64,000 nucleotides of DNA. Origin: Symsagittifera roscoffensis. Taxonomy: Eukaryota > Xenacoelomorpha > Acoela > Convolutidae. The notes below the pieces were generated by a model, which was not told where the DNA came from, did not search any database, and saw only the letters and a program-made list of their open reading frames with translations. This document shows, piece after piece, positions 1 to 10,297 of the stretch. The stretch is from the NCBI RefSeq assembly GCF_963678635.1, contig NC_087063.1:47999220-48063219 (forward strand), written 5' to 3'. Position numbers and translations under genes: made by a program. The first letter of the stretch is position 1; the number at the start of each line of letters is the position of its first letter.

Positions 1-1540
1 GACAAAGTTGTGTAAGATGAAACGTCTATTGGATCGTTCACTAAATTTGGTTCATCTTGAATAAAGGCTTGTGTCATCCAAAATGGGAGAAGTTCTTTAG
101 TAGTTGGGGGATTTTCTCGAATTTGTTCAGATGTAGGTGTTGAACCTTAATAATCTGATGGGATGTTTGATGTGTTTTGTTGTGATGAGGTCTGGGGAGT
201 ACTTTGAATTGTACTACTGGAGAGGTTTATAGGATTTGCTATTGGTGAATGAGGTATGTTAAATTGAACTCTGGGGATTTGAAAATTTCTATTTCGTCTT
301 GAATGTATAATTGGTCTGTTTATTTCGAGCGTATAATGATTTTGACTTTGGTGTTTTGCTCTATTAAGATTTTGTAGGAAAGGGGGTATATATTATGTTT
401 TGGTTCGGATTGTGGTTCGCTGAGAGATGCTTGGCGAACTAGTGCGTGTCTTTCGCGTGCGTGTCTTTCTTCAAATGTGTATGGATTGTCTTGAAAAGAG
501 ATGCGTCTTAATGATTGGGGGTTATTTGTTTGACTATTTGCTGGTGTTGTTGGAGTTTCTTGGGATTTTGTTGTTGGGGACTGATGTGAGGGTTGTTGAT
601 TAGCAATTTTGGAAAAATTATAAAAAAAATTATTTATTTACGAAGAAATTTTGTGTTTATTGTAATATTCTTCGATGAAAAGGATTCACAGTATTGTTGC
701 TGATGCGAAAGTAGTAATAGTCTTTTTTATACATTTACATACTGTAATTATGAGGGATGTCCGAAAGGTGAGAAATATTATAAAAAGAAGAAACACATCT
801 GTTCTACTAAATAGATGTTGGAACGTTTAGATAATTATTTGAAATTTCGTACCTGAGGAGGTGGTCAAGGATTTTGGAACAATTAATGTATGTTTGGGCT
901 AGGGAATAAGAAATGATGTAAATAATGCAAAAAATTATCAGGAGGAGGATGAATTTTTCTAGGATATCGGATTTTAAGGTTGAACAAAGTTTGAAAAAAT
1001 TTGAAAGGCTTGAAAAAAAAGTTTGAAAGAGTATTTTGAACTTTGTTGACTGTTCGAAAAAGAAGTATTTGAAGAAATGATTGGTTCCGACGAAATACTT
1101 TTTTTATTTTTGAGGCTAAAATTGGGTGTGGTCGGAATATTTATTTGTTTTTTGACAAGTGGGTTAGATTTGGGCAATTTTTGGCGAAGAAAAGTTTTGA
1201 GGGCTCTTAAGTGTCTTTCTAGTTTTGTTTTATTTATTGGATGATCGGGGGTATCTATGAGATATTCGTAATTGAGGCTAAATGATCATGTCCATTTTAT
1301 GCTTTAGGCTAATTTATTTTTTTTGCTTGAGGGGTTTTTGAGGTTTAAGTTGGGACAATATTGATGATCTTTGTTCTACTTGATAGGGGAGGGTTGTAAT
1401 ATTGAGACTTTGTTTGTTTCAGGTGTCAATGTTTAGCGGTTTGCTTACTTTTGACCTGGAGGTCCTTAAGTTATGGTTAGAAATTCGCTAAATTGTAATT
1501 GTTTGTCGGCTAAAAAAGTCGTGTCAAAAATGAGATGATG
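1..1540 (-). repeat. Post-integrase tail of a Ty3/gypsy-like copy
   Basis: On the minus strand this lies downstream of the integrase at 1.7-2.9 kb and continues past the left edge. It resembles 12,840-14,100 in order and wording; for example, the tracts beginning near 21 and near 12,858 share a run about a condition of matched words ending in the shared string tgtgtcatccaaaatgg. No frame stays open for long. It is Gln/Asn/Thr-rich where readable and I assign no protein function. Confidence 0.6.
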
Positions 1541-1699
1541 ATTCGGAAAAGGTTCTTATTGGTAGAATTTTTTCTTCTAGTTTTCAATTTTTTCTTCCTG
1601 TTTGAGTTATCTTTTTGTTATCTAAGTATTATGATGTTTGTTTGTTAGGTTCTTTTTTATTTTTTTCTAATGGTTTTTGGATAGAATTCATATCAGAGT

Positions 1700-2930
1700 T
1701 TTGATTTTGTTCGCGATCGGAGTTATTTTGAATAACTTTGAGTCCTGTGAAGGAGATTAATTGAGTCATTTCGTGAAGAGCGTACTCTTTCGGATAATAA
1801 GGTAAAAAATTGTTTCGGTGTAGAACAATTTCTTTTTTGTTTAGGTCTATAAGTTTGTATGTTACATCAGTGGGTTTATCAATTATTTGATATCGTCCTT
1901 TTCGGAGTGGTTGTAGTTTTTTAGAAATTCCTTTTTTGTTGTAAGATTTGGAATTAAACCGTATGTTCCAATTTTTAAGTTTATAGCTGATATGAATCGA
2001 GAATTCATTTGGGAACTAATATTCTGTCTTTGTAATAATTTTTTTGTTACTTCTTGATAAATTTCATTGTATTTTTTGTCTCTGTTTAAAAACCATTCGG
2101 TGTGTGTACCGGAAGCTAATTTTAAAATTTGTGAATGGTGAAAGTGATTTTATTCGTGGGTATGTAGTGGTAGATTATAATATATTGATTCTTTCGTGGG
2201 TTGACAATATCCTTGTGTATTTTTTGAAGAAGTTGCTGAGAAAGTTATCGGTTTTCGTAGTTCTTGATTGAACACCATTTCATAGGGTGATAGTCCTAAA
2301 GTTGTTGTGATTTGTGAAATATAAGATAATGGGAATAGTTTCACATCTGTTGATCATTCAGTATATCGTGTGTCATTTCCATTAATGATACATCTGAGAT
2401 ATTCTTGCAATGAACGGTTCATGGCTTCGACCAATCCATTTGTCCAAGGTGCATGAGATGTACGTGGTTTGTGTTTAATATTATATAAGAGGCATAGTTA
2501 AATGGTTTCGTTATTTATAAATTCAGTGTCATTGTCTGTAACAAGGATTTCGGGTAATCCGACTTTTGATATTCAGTGTTCATAAAGTGTTGTATATGCG
2601 TAATAAGTATTACAATGGGGTACTGGGTTAAGTGCTACAAAGAGTGTGAATGCATCGACTATGACCATTATATATGAGTTTCCTTCAGTGGATGGTGATA
2701 TTGGTCCTTTTGTATCGAATGAAATTCTATGATTGAAGTATAGACTTTGTCTTTCAAAATCTTGTTTTTCTGCAATTCGTTTTTAGTTTGGGTATGGTTT
2801 GTTTAATTGACATGTTATGCAACCATTGCATAATACGTTTATCCAAGTTGGTTCATTTCGAAAGTAAACCTTTTTTGTATGAAATTTGAGTATGTTTTTT
2901 TTCTGATCCTGAGTGTCCTTTAGTGTTTAA
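1700..2930 (-). pseudogene. Ty3/gypsy-type integrase, degenerate
   Basis: Integrase of an LTR retrotransposon, which inserts element cDNA into the host genome. Reading the minus strand in order: a zinc-binding remnant with the CNGCITC cysteine pair near 2,810-2,835; the first catalytic Asp in MVIVDAFT near 2,650; the second in LVTDNDTEF near 2,525-2,545; the catalytic Glu in NGLVEAMNRSL near 2,415-2,437; then GLSPYEMVF near 2,290; and a C-terminal HRNNFLPYYPKE module near 1,790-1,840. All three DDE residues are therefore visible, but in-frame stops break the frame. The neighbouring RNase H and RT are missing here (3.0-3.8 kb goes straight to leader and LTR), so a large internal deletion has occurred. 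Family assignment is firm; activity is excluded by the stops. Confidence 0.85.
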
Positions 2931-3783
2931 TGAGTGGGAGTATGAAAAGCTATAAGCATCATACTTAAAGGTAGACAGGGTACTTTGATATCAGATGTTT
3001 GGTATTCTAAAATATCTGTATTTTTGTTGATAGAGGTTTTATTAAATTTTCAGAAAAATCTAATAAGAGTTTTATTTCCTAGAATGGTAATATTGGCTTT
3101 GATTGGTTTGGTTTTAACTTTGGGCCAAAATTTTAATTTTCTAATGTTTGGGTCAAGGTTTTGATGTTTCTGTAATAATTCGAGTGTTATTTTTTCTTTT
3201 ACTGGGAGAAAAATGTTTTCAATTTCTCTTTTTGATAGAGGTATTGTGTCTAGAGTGTCATGGAGGTTAAAACATGGTTTATTGTATACTTCGAGTCATT
3301 GTTTGGTGGGCCTGATAAAATTATGTTATCAATTAGGCTTTCTTTTTCTTTTAAAGGTCATAGATCTGTCTTGTATTATTTTTGTTTGATTGGTTCTTGC
3401 TGTGTGTTGTTTTTATCGGTCTTTATTGTATAATTATTAGGTTTAGCGCCATGAAAGGTTATTGAAGATGATTCTTCAAATTTTTATGCCAGTAAAGGAA
3501 AACTTTAATTTACTGCTGGAAGTATTCTAAATATAAAATTTGATCTCGTTTTTGTCGTACAATCATGGAATCGACTGGTAGATTTCTTCCTAGTCGTATG
3601 TCGTCTCTTGTTCGATGTCTTCTTCCAATAACGGGTAGTTCTCGTATTGTTCGGCATATTGGACCTGATCTATTGAGTTGTAGAGAAATATCTACTAAGT
3701 TTTTATCCTATAACTTTTTTGAAATGTTGTATTTGTCTAATTCTAATCTATTTTTTTTCTTCTAAATCTAGGTTAATTAAGGT
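2931..3783 (-). repeat. RNase H-integrase linker and leader remnant of the left copy
   Basis: Element-derived DNA between the integrase and the PBS/LTR at 3,784-4,191. The part nearest the LTR (3,725-3,783, ttgtctaattctaatc) matches the leader next to the PBS at 26.77-26.83 kb and, inverted, at 53.36-53.43 kb. No coding frame is supportable. The deleted junction lies somewhere around 3.4-3.7 kb. Confidence 0.5.
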
Positions 3784-3808
3784 ATGTTCGAGATTTCTGG
3801 TCGCACCA
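3784..3808 (-). other. Primer-binding site of the left Ty3/gypsy-like copy
   Basis: Just inside the LTR end (two-base gap), reading on the minus strand, is TGGTGCGACC followed by a stretch that ends in CTCGAAC. Read the other way this is a tRNA 3' half: a GTTCGAG T-loop, a 5-base stem, a 7-base acceptor strand, a discriminator base and CCA. The same site is found at 26,81x-26,833 and 53,358-53,381. I cannot name the tRNA. Confidence 0.6.
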
Positions 3809-3810
3809 GA

Positions 3811-4191
3811 TGAGTTATATCATTTTGTTGGTTATACTCATAGAGTAATTTCAGATAAGGTACACCATCTGCTTGTCACGCGATCTTATTTTCGGCCGGA
3901 TAGATTCGTGCAACTTCTTAGTCTAATACCAATCTTAATCTTACTCTTAAATCTCCTAGTCTTAAAAGATCTAGTGAACACAGGTTTATGCGAGTTAGTT
4001 CCAGAATGAGAACAACTGTATTCTAAGCTTAATTCAAATTGTTCTGGTTTTGAAACTACAAGTAGTTTCAACACTTACAAATAAGAGAATTGTTAGTTTG
4101 ATGGAGTATGATTGGTTAGTATTTAATGTTTTATAGAGATAAAATATCAGATTAATATCCAATAACGAACTCTAGTTTAGATCTGGTTCCA
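3811..4191 (-). repeat. LTR of Ty3/gypsy-like family (copy A)
   Basis: A 381-bp LTR in minus orientation: on the plus strand it starts TGAGT and ends CTGGTTCCA, so on its own strand it runs TGGAACCAG to ACTCA (TG...CA ends). It shares the internal block tttcggccggatagattcgt and the block acaagtagtttcagca with the LTRs at 7.2, 26.8, 28.1, 28.4, 29.4 and 53.2 kb. Its gcgagttagttcc variant groups it with the 53.2-kb LTR. Confidence 0.85.
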
Positions 4192-5093
4192 AAACGGCCC
4201 AAAATCAAATTTTCTGCTTCGTAAGCTGGAAATTATTCGATCGAATTTGATTGGGTAATTTTTGCCAATCAAATTCAAGTTAGACGGTCAGGCATTCCAA
4301 TCAACCTTTCCAGCGGATAAAATTATAAGCCGAAATTTCTGAAAAAAGTGGAACTAGGTAAAATAATCAAACTAATTTTGAATTACCTGTGAAACCTTGC
4401 CCAGACAAGAAAAACTTAATCAAATGGCTTGACAAAACAAAAATTTCGGCTACTAATTTTATCTGCTTGAAATGGCTGAATTATTTTATTTAAAATGGCA
4501 GAAAATGTCGATGGAACTTGATTGGCTAATTAGCCAGTCAAATTGAACCACATTAGTTTCAGTTCAAGAGATGCAGAAAAAATGATTTTAGTGCATAAGA
4601 CCTGTTAGTTGTTATAAAACAAAAAAAGTTGTTATAAGACATTAGTCTAGGTTTTTAAGAGCATACAAATGCAATCCCGCGTAAAAAATGTGAAAAGCAG
4701 TTTTATTTGCGGGTTTGTATGAAATGCACTTTTCATAGAGACTTAATTTTCAAAATTAATACATGCTTGGGCAGGGCCTTCTAAGGTAGGTCACTTAGAG
4801 GGGGAGAGTTTTTACGGTTGATCCGCTAAATTAAGTCAACCAATTTTTCGTTCAATCAGAATGCAGAAAAAATTGATGCATAAATAGCAAGCTCTAGTGC
4901 TAGTTCAATGCTTTTATTTGTAGGGGTGGCACTTTTATGTAGATATCATAGGGGGGATTTGATGCCAATTTAGTAATTGTTAATTAGATCCTTCATAGGC
5001 TCATAATAGTAGTGCCGCTCAAAGTACACAAAACTCAAAAGAGACAAAAAGAAAAAAGTGGGCTATGAATACAAACTTGAAAGGTATTTAAAT
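4192..5093. other. Unassigned spacer
   Basis: No coding frame, RNA gene or clear repeat is visible. Short palindromic words such as ccaatcaaattcaagtt recur, but no extended structure was found. Confidence 0.4.
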
Positions 5094-5331
5094 GGGGGCG
5101 TTCAATAGTGCCGAAATTTGATGATTTTTGTCACTGTTGATCAATAATTTTATTTTCGGCACTCTTGAACTTCGTCACTGTTGAACGCCCCTCTAAGGTC
5201 ATCACAACAGTGCCAAAGTACAACAGTGCCGAATATGATTCATTGTTCAACAGCCGAAAATGATCAGTTTTCGACACTGTTGAACACTTCTTTCATTTTC
5301 GGCACTGCTGTACTTTGGCACTGTTGTACTG
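5094..5331. repeat. Two adjacent hairpins sharing a CAACAGTGCCGAA motif
   Basis: The first hairpin pairs 5,096-5,110 (ggggcgttcaatagtg) with 5,176-5,191 (cactgttgaacgcccc). The second pairs about 5,204-5,238 with 5,293-5,327, each arm holding two copies of acaacagtgcc separated by aaagt. Both hairpins contain ttcggcact/agtgccgaa words. Probably MITE-like foldback insertions. Confidence 0.75.
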
Positions 5332-6212
5332 CCCTGTCCCGTTTAAAACTGTTTAAAAACAACTAAACTGAACGATAAGGAGTTGGATCTGATCCATACA
5401 GAAATTAAGGTTAAATTATGAAAAACAGTAAAGCAAACAAAAAGCAAGCCAACCAATTGGAAGAAAAATATTAACGAATATTGAATCATCGTCTAAGGGT
5501 GAAGGACAAGGAGACGAGTCTGATCCAGACAATGAATTTAATAGGCTACTATGAGAGAAAGTAAATAAAAAAAAAGCAAGGCGACCGATTGGAAGAACTT
5601 TATTAGCCGAATTTTGAGCAACTACTTTTTACAGCAGTATTATTTTTTCTCCTCGATTTGAGGTAAAAAAATGTGAAAAGTTTATTCGTTTTCACATTTT
5701 TTTTTATCAATTACCCGCCAAAATCCTTCGTTTTTGTTAGTTATTTAGGCTCACTGCCTGAATTGCCAATCCTTTAAATAAAAGCAGTAAACAGCACTGT
5801 GTAGTAGCACTGCAGTTAGCATTGTAGTAGCAAAAGCAGTGTACTAGCATTGTTTTTTAAATTCACTGTCTAGATAAGATCCTTCTTGTTGTCCTTCACC
5901 CGATTCAATTATTGTAACGAAGCGTTGGAAACAAATTCGAGGAGCATTGCAGCATAAACAGTTTTTTTTAAATTCGTAAATAAAATATCTAATAACTTTA
6001 AGCAACACAATATATGGCACTAAAACAGTTTATTATATGAGCTCTTCATTTTTTAACTCAACTTTTCTGTAATTTTGCTCTTTTTGAAACAAGCGTTTTT
6101 TCATTTTTATGATAATGACTTTTCTTTCCTACAAACGAAACAGACACATCTTTGATCTTTTTTGGTACTGTTTTACGGCATCGAATTCAGCCTAACGAAC
6201 ATACATTTTTTT
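5332..6212. other. Unassigned AT-rich spacer
   Basis: Nothing codes here. At 5,660-5,705 there is a small hairpin around aaaaaatgtgaaaag / cttttcacattttttt-type words (ggtaaaaaaatgtgaaaag with cgttttcacattttttttta). At 5,785-5,850 the word agcagt/gcactg recurs. Confidence 0.35.
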
Positions 6213-6312
6213 AACGGCTCACAGAATTACGAGCAAAAATATTGATTCATTTTCTGGTAGAGAACTACCAGAAAATGAATCAATATTTTTGCTTGTAATT
6301 CTGTGAGCCGTT
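6213..6312. repeat. 48-bp inverted repeat with 4-nt loop
   Basis: Arms 6,213-6,260 and 6,265-6,312 are complementary with one visible mismatch (cgagc versus cttgt). The ends are aacggctcacag and ctgtgagccgtt. It sits 46 bp upstream of the FLYWCH-like reading frame. It could be a tiny MITE or a long extruding hairpin. Confidence 0.9.
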
Positions 6313-6357
6313 ATGGATTTTGAACCTAGAAACTTTTCGGTTTGTTAAAAAGCTAGA

Positions 6358-6678
6358 ATGTTAAATGCTTTTTCTGAGGGCTTATTGAATAGCTGCGCAG
6401 TTTGCAAACGAGAAAGCCGATGTCTCTATATAAAGTGTACCGCCTATTGTAAAACTTGCGCACCTGAAGGTCCATTGGTTATAAGAGATATAGCGAGTGG
6501 AGTTGCCCAATGGGATTATCCGAAACCTCTTACGGTTTCAAAGCACCCTCATGATCACGTGGTCATCATTGACCGAAAAACACCAGATGCGCTAAGAGAA
6601 GCTCACAAGTTTTATAAACAACTAGACCAGAAGTCATCAATTGGACCAGAAGTCATCGCAGGTTTTATAAACAATTAG
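6358..6678 (+). CDS. Small FLYWCH-like zinc-finger protein fragment, 106 aa
   Basis: A 106-codon frame with closely spaced Cys residues (CAVCKRES near residue 17, YIKCTAYCKTCAPEG near 29) followed by KHPHDHVVI near 62. The spacing of Cys pairs before an HxH resembles FLYWCH/WRKY-GCM1-type zinc fingers, which bind DNA and are common next to Mutator-like transposases; this is a resemblance, not a database result. The start is the first ATG after the hairpin at 6,213-6,312. The C-terminus is made of a 53-bp repeat unit, so the stop may not be original. No transposase is found around it, so it could be a fragment of a longer gene. Confidence 0.4.
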   Translation: MLNAFSEGLLNSCAVCKRESRCLYIKCTAYCKTCAPEGPLVIRDIASGVAQWDYPKPLTVSKHPHDHVVIIDRKTPDALREAHKFYKQLDQKSSIGPEVIAGFINN

Positions 6679-6733
6679 ACCAGAAGTCATCAATTGGACC
6701 AGAAAGTCATCGCAGGTTTTATAAACAATTAGA
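6609..6733 (+). repeat. Tandem 53-bp repeat, about 2.3 copies
   Basis: Units starting at 6,609, 6,662 and (partial) 6,716 share ttttataaacaa, agaccagaagtcatcaattg and gaccagaagtcatcgcag. The second has one extra A. The unit itself contains a doubled gaccagaagtcatc. It lengthens the preceding frame and carries its stop codon. Confidence 0.9.
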
Positions 6734-7223
6734 TCAGACTCAAAATCGAGCTGAACTTAATGAATATATTCCTATTTTGATTCCAAGATTTGTACAAATT
6801 TGTAATCCATTCGTTAGAGTATCCAACTTATAACTGTTTAATAACATTATCAAAAGAATTGAAATCATTTTTGATGAATTAGATGAATTCTATTTTCAGA
6901 TCCCCAAATCATGAAACTGCACCTTGTTTTTGGCTTACAAAGTTAGACTGACAAATTTTCTGAGCAAAATTTATTCAAATTTTATTTCCGAGAAAAATTT
7001 ACTCAAACTTTTTTCAATCAAATAGAAAAAAAATCAGAAAGTTTTCTTTGCAAGTAGGAAAGGTTATGAGGACAGCTTCATCAATTGGGAGGCGATTTCT
7101 CCAAAAAAGAATTTTGAATATTGACGTTTGAAGTCAAAATCAGAGGAAGGAAGTATTGACATGTTTCATAAAAAAAAGTAAGAAGTTTTAGCGAAGCAGT
7201 AATATCAATTAATAAGACAAATA
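6734..7223. other. Unassigned spacer left of LTR B
   Basis: No gene or repeat is supported. The minus-oriented LTR begins at 7,224 directly after agacaaata, without a primer-binding site, so this is either chromosomal flank or unrelated element DNA. Confidence 0.35.
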
Positions 7224-7613
7224 TGAGTTTAAGCCAGCTTTAACTTTCTCACAGAGTAGTTTCAGATCAGGTACACCGTCTGCTCGTCACGCTATCTCAT
7301 TTTCGGCCGGATAGATTCGTGCAACTTCTTAGTCTAATACCAATCTTAATCTTGCTCTTATATCTCCTAGTCTGAATAGATCTATTAAATACTCATATTT
7401 GCGGGTTAGATTTATGGAACTTGTCAAAAGGAGAACAACCGTCTCCTAAGATTTATTCAAGTTGTTCTGGTGCTGAAACTACAAGTAGTTTCAGCACTAC
7501 AAATAATTGTAAGTGTTTGTTATGGAATATGATTGGTTAGTTAGTAATATTTTATAGGGATAGTTTTATCAATAGTATAAATTGTTACAATTTCTATTTT
7601 AGAACTGGCTCCA
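7224..7613 (-). repeat. LTR of Ty3/gypsy-like family (copy B)
   Basis: A 390-bp LTR in minus orientation, TGAGT to TGGCTCCA on the plus strand. No PBS follows on its left side, so it is a 3' LTR (of the element reading down from 27.2 kb) or a solo LTR. I see no convincing target-site duplication against the flank of the 27.2-kb LTR. Confidence 0.85.
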
Positions 7614-9062
7614 CCCATCCGGGGTTTAGAGAGTTTTTAGTTTTTGAATTGTTGATTGTAGTGAGAGACGGATGGAGAGATTTCTTATGATCGTGTTTCA
7701 GAAGTAAGTCTCGTTTGATCGTGGTTCGTCTTCAGTGATCGTGTCAAGACTTAAGACCGATGCAATGATGTGTCGCTTTCGTTAAGCTTAGAGCAAGACT
7801 ACGTGCAAGATGAAGTTTGACCTTTTTGTGTGAAGTGCAAAGTGACTAGGATTGGTATGTCAGATCAACATCGAGTTGGCCATTTGTCTTTTTCAATGGT
7901 TCTCTTTACTGCGATGTTGAGTGGTTGTGCGAGGGCTAAATCCTGCGAGGGTTGTGACTACGGCAACAAGTGAATAGATTTGCCGTTCTAGGGGTGGAAT
8001 GTCTTTGAGTTTTCATCTCCTTTGCTGCTCGTTCCGTTTGCTCTAAAAAATCTTTTACAATGCATTTTTTGATCTATATCTTGTTAGTGGGATCAATTCT
8101 AGTTATGATGTTCTTTTAGTTGTTTTCGCAAAAGCGTTTTTATTTCGTTCAGTTATTTTGAAGAGTCGCTCACCCTAGAGCAGCTCTGATCAAAGATAGA
8201 TTGAGGGTCATGAGCGTGACTGTAGCGCAGTTGGTTGAGCTGGCTATAGAGCATGCTCAGTACGACCAATTGGGTAGTGAGGCCAATGAGGGAAAATAAT
8301 TTTATCGTCTCCATGGGCAGCGTACTTTTTGTGTTCAACTTTTTGTTCTATTTTATCGGGAGTTTTTCTCTTTTTTGTTTTGGTTGTGTCCTTTTCTCAA
8401 AAGTAGATTTTTGTGTTTTAGTTTCTTTTTTGACATTTTTGACACTTAATAGTTGGTTTTGAACGAATAACTGATCCAGTTTTAATCTGGGTTTAATCTG
8501 GTTTGGGTACCGTAGGACTTTCTTAGACATGCTGCTGGTTTTGTGTTTTGTGGTGTTAGTAAGCTGCGTTGGTTAGTTCAAGCTTACTTTTATAAATCCT
8601 TCCAGCCGGGTTAAAGGAAAATTTGAAACCCGTGACTACAAGTAAGAGTTGTTATTAGTCAGAATTGAGAACTTGAAACTCATCTATTAAACAATTATAC
8701 GTGGTCGAGTTGTGCAAGTTTGGTGGAAAGAGTTTGCTAATTGTGGGCGAGTGAAGGAACTATATAAAGTTTACAAAGGAAGCTCACATAAAAAAGTTAG
8801 TTTGCTGTAATTTCTTTTCAGTTTATTAATTTACTGCTTGAATTGTTTAAATTTCACTGCAGAGTTAATAAGTTACTGCTTTTGTGATGAATTTTACTGC
8901 GTTTAACAATTTATTCTCTTCGTTAATGAGAAGTTTAAAAAGCTTACAAACAAAATATGTGAATTTTTTTGGTTTTTGTTTTTATAAAAATTAAAAGTGA
9001 GAAATACATAAAGAGTGTGAGTGTTTTGTTTTATTTGTTAGATGTAATAACTATATTCACAA
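7614..9062. other. Unassigned region between LTR B and the 3' ORFs
   Basis: If LTR B closes the element, this is its 3' untranslated region. No frame longer than about 70 codons is convincing. At 8,330-8,470 the DNA is T-rich with ttttgttttggttgtgtccttttc words. A string matching the tRNA A-box exists near 8,223-8,234 but no B-box follows. Confidence 0.35.
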
Positions 9063-9779
9063 TTATATTATGTTACGAAGGCTCTTCATCAGAGAAAATC
9101 CATGGGGGAAGTTAGTCTGAGTTGTGTCTGATGTTACGATAAATTTCGCAAGCATGCTGATTATGTTTTGAATTTGAAGCAGAGACCAGAGAAGCTCCAG
9201 CTTTCTGATGATCTTCAGTTTTTCGGTTTCTAGTGAGAGTTCGTGGCTTGTGTTCTGAATTAAATTATATAGTTTGTGATTGAATTTTTTGATGTGAATA
9301 TGTTCTAGTATGGTGACTTCAATGGGCTGTATAAATTCTTGGGGGACAATTAGCGGACGAGCCTCGTCAATGGTGAAGGAGTTTGTTTGTGGGAAGAATC
9401 TATACTTTTGTCTATTGGGATCATAATTACGGAGAATGCCGTGGAGATAAGTTGACTTCATGCAGTAAGTGAAGTTTAAAAAATATGCTGAAGTATAATT
9501 TGAACTAATGAACATATATCGGTGTTGTGAGTTACGTCTTGGTGTGTTAGTTTTGTAGTGATCTTGTATAAACTTATAATATGTGTATGTCGGCGTTAGT
9601 TTTGTTCTTAACATGATCTCAAGCAAGGAAAGTAGGTCGTGTTCATTAGATGTAACGAACTGAAATGTGAGTGCAAAATGATTAAATTTGTTAAAGTATG
9701 ATTCGTATGCTTTGGTGTTTGTTAGTACGCTAGCAATAATATTATCGAATTTTTTGTTAGTACTAGGAGTGAAAGACAT
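9063..9779 (-). CDS. Unassigned 238-aa protein, 3' ORF of the retroelement
   Basis: A 238-codon frame without stops, exceptional in a region where gag, pol and env-like frames are riddled with lesions. It starts MSFTPSTNKKF and ends SLMKSLRNII. The composition is rich in Asn, Thr, Phe, Tyr and Ile, with alpha-helical stretches near residues 40-60 (LLSLLEIMLRTKL) and 180-215 (KLELLWSLLQIQNIISMLAK). No signal peptide, transmembrane segment or zinc motif is visible. It follows the 144-aa frame by 83 bp on the same strand and lies between the env-like region and the 3' LTR. I do not recognise the family; it may be an accessory gene of the element or a captured host gene. Confidence 0.5.
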   Translation of the reverse strand: MSFTPSTNKKFDNIIASVLTNTKAYESYFNKFNHFALTFQFVTSNEHDLLSLLEIMLRTKLTPTYTYYKFIQDHYKTNTPRRNSQHRYMFISSNYTSAYFLNFTYCMKSTYLHGILRNYDPNRQKYRFFPQTNSFTIDEARPLIVPQEFIQPIEVTILEHIHIKKFNHKLYNLIQNTSHELSLETEKLKIIRKLELLWSLLQIQNIISMLAKFIVTSDTTQTNFPHGFSLMKSLRNII

Positions 9780-9862
9780 ATTCAGATCTTATAAAAAAGT
9801 TTATGTTAGTTGAGGGTTAGTCTTGGGGTCGTCCATGTTTGGGGTGTCTTCTATTTATCAGG

Positions 9863-10297
9863 TTATTGCATGATCATAAGGATTTTTTGAGAATCGGTTG
9901 CGCGTTGTGCTATGAATCGGTTGAGAGTTTGTTTAAGTCCGATTGTGGTAAATTGTTTTTCGTGAAGTGCAATTGTTAGTTTATGAAAACTAGATTGACA
10001 TAGTTCATTGTTGTCGGGGGTGTAGTTTAAAGTAAGTGCCAATTGGTTAATGAAATGATAGTATAAAGTCCAAGAGAGTGTGCGAAACAGGCAATAATCA
10101 TCAACGTGCAAGTTCGGTTGGTTTTCGTTAGTGGTCGCATAGTATGTATAATGGATGAAAAATGGTAAGTTATGAACTAAAATTTCTTTAGTGTTAGTGT
10201 GTTGCGGGTGGTGAAGGGCGTATAGTCGGGATGGTCGGGGACGGCTAATGAGGAACTGGGGTGAAGTGTCAGGGTGTTGAGGGTATAAGATCTCCAT
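9863..10297 (-). CDS. Unassigned 144-aa protein, 3' ORF of the retroelement
   Basis: A 144-codon open frame upstream of and probably co-transcribed with the 238-aa frame. It is rich in His, Thr, Tyr and Pro near the N-terminus (TPDTSPQF-like and HHPQH words) and becomes helical towards the C-terminus (LKQTLNRFIAQRATDS). Two other minus frames overlap its start (10,177-10,383), so its true N-terminus is unclear. The stop before the 238-aa frame could be original or a lesion that split one longer protein. No family is recognised. Confidence 0.45.
   Translation of the reverse strand: MEILYPQHPDTSPQFLISRPRPSRLYALHHPQHTNTKEILVHNLPFFIHYTYYATTNENQPNLHVDDYCLFRTLSWTLYYHFINQLALTLNYTPDNNELCQSSFHKLTIALHEKQFTTIGLKQTLNRFIAQRATDSQKILMIMQ

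Noticed and set aside
8215-8330. tRNA gene on the plus strand (tagcgcagttgg matches an A box)
   Set aside because: No GGTTCGANTCC-type B box follows and no acceptor stem pairs.
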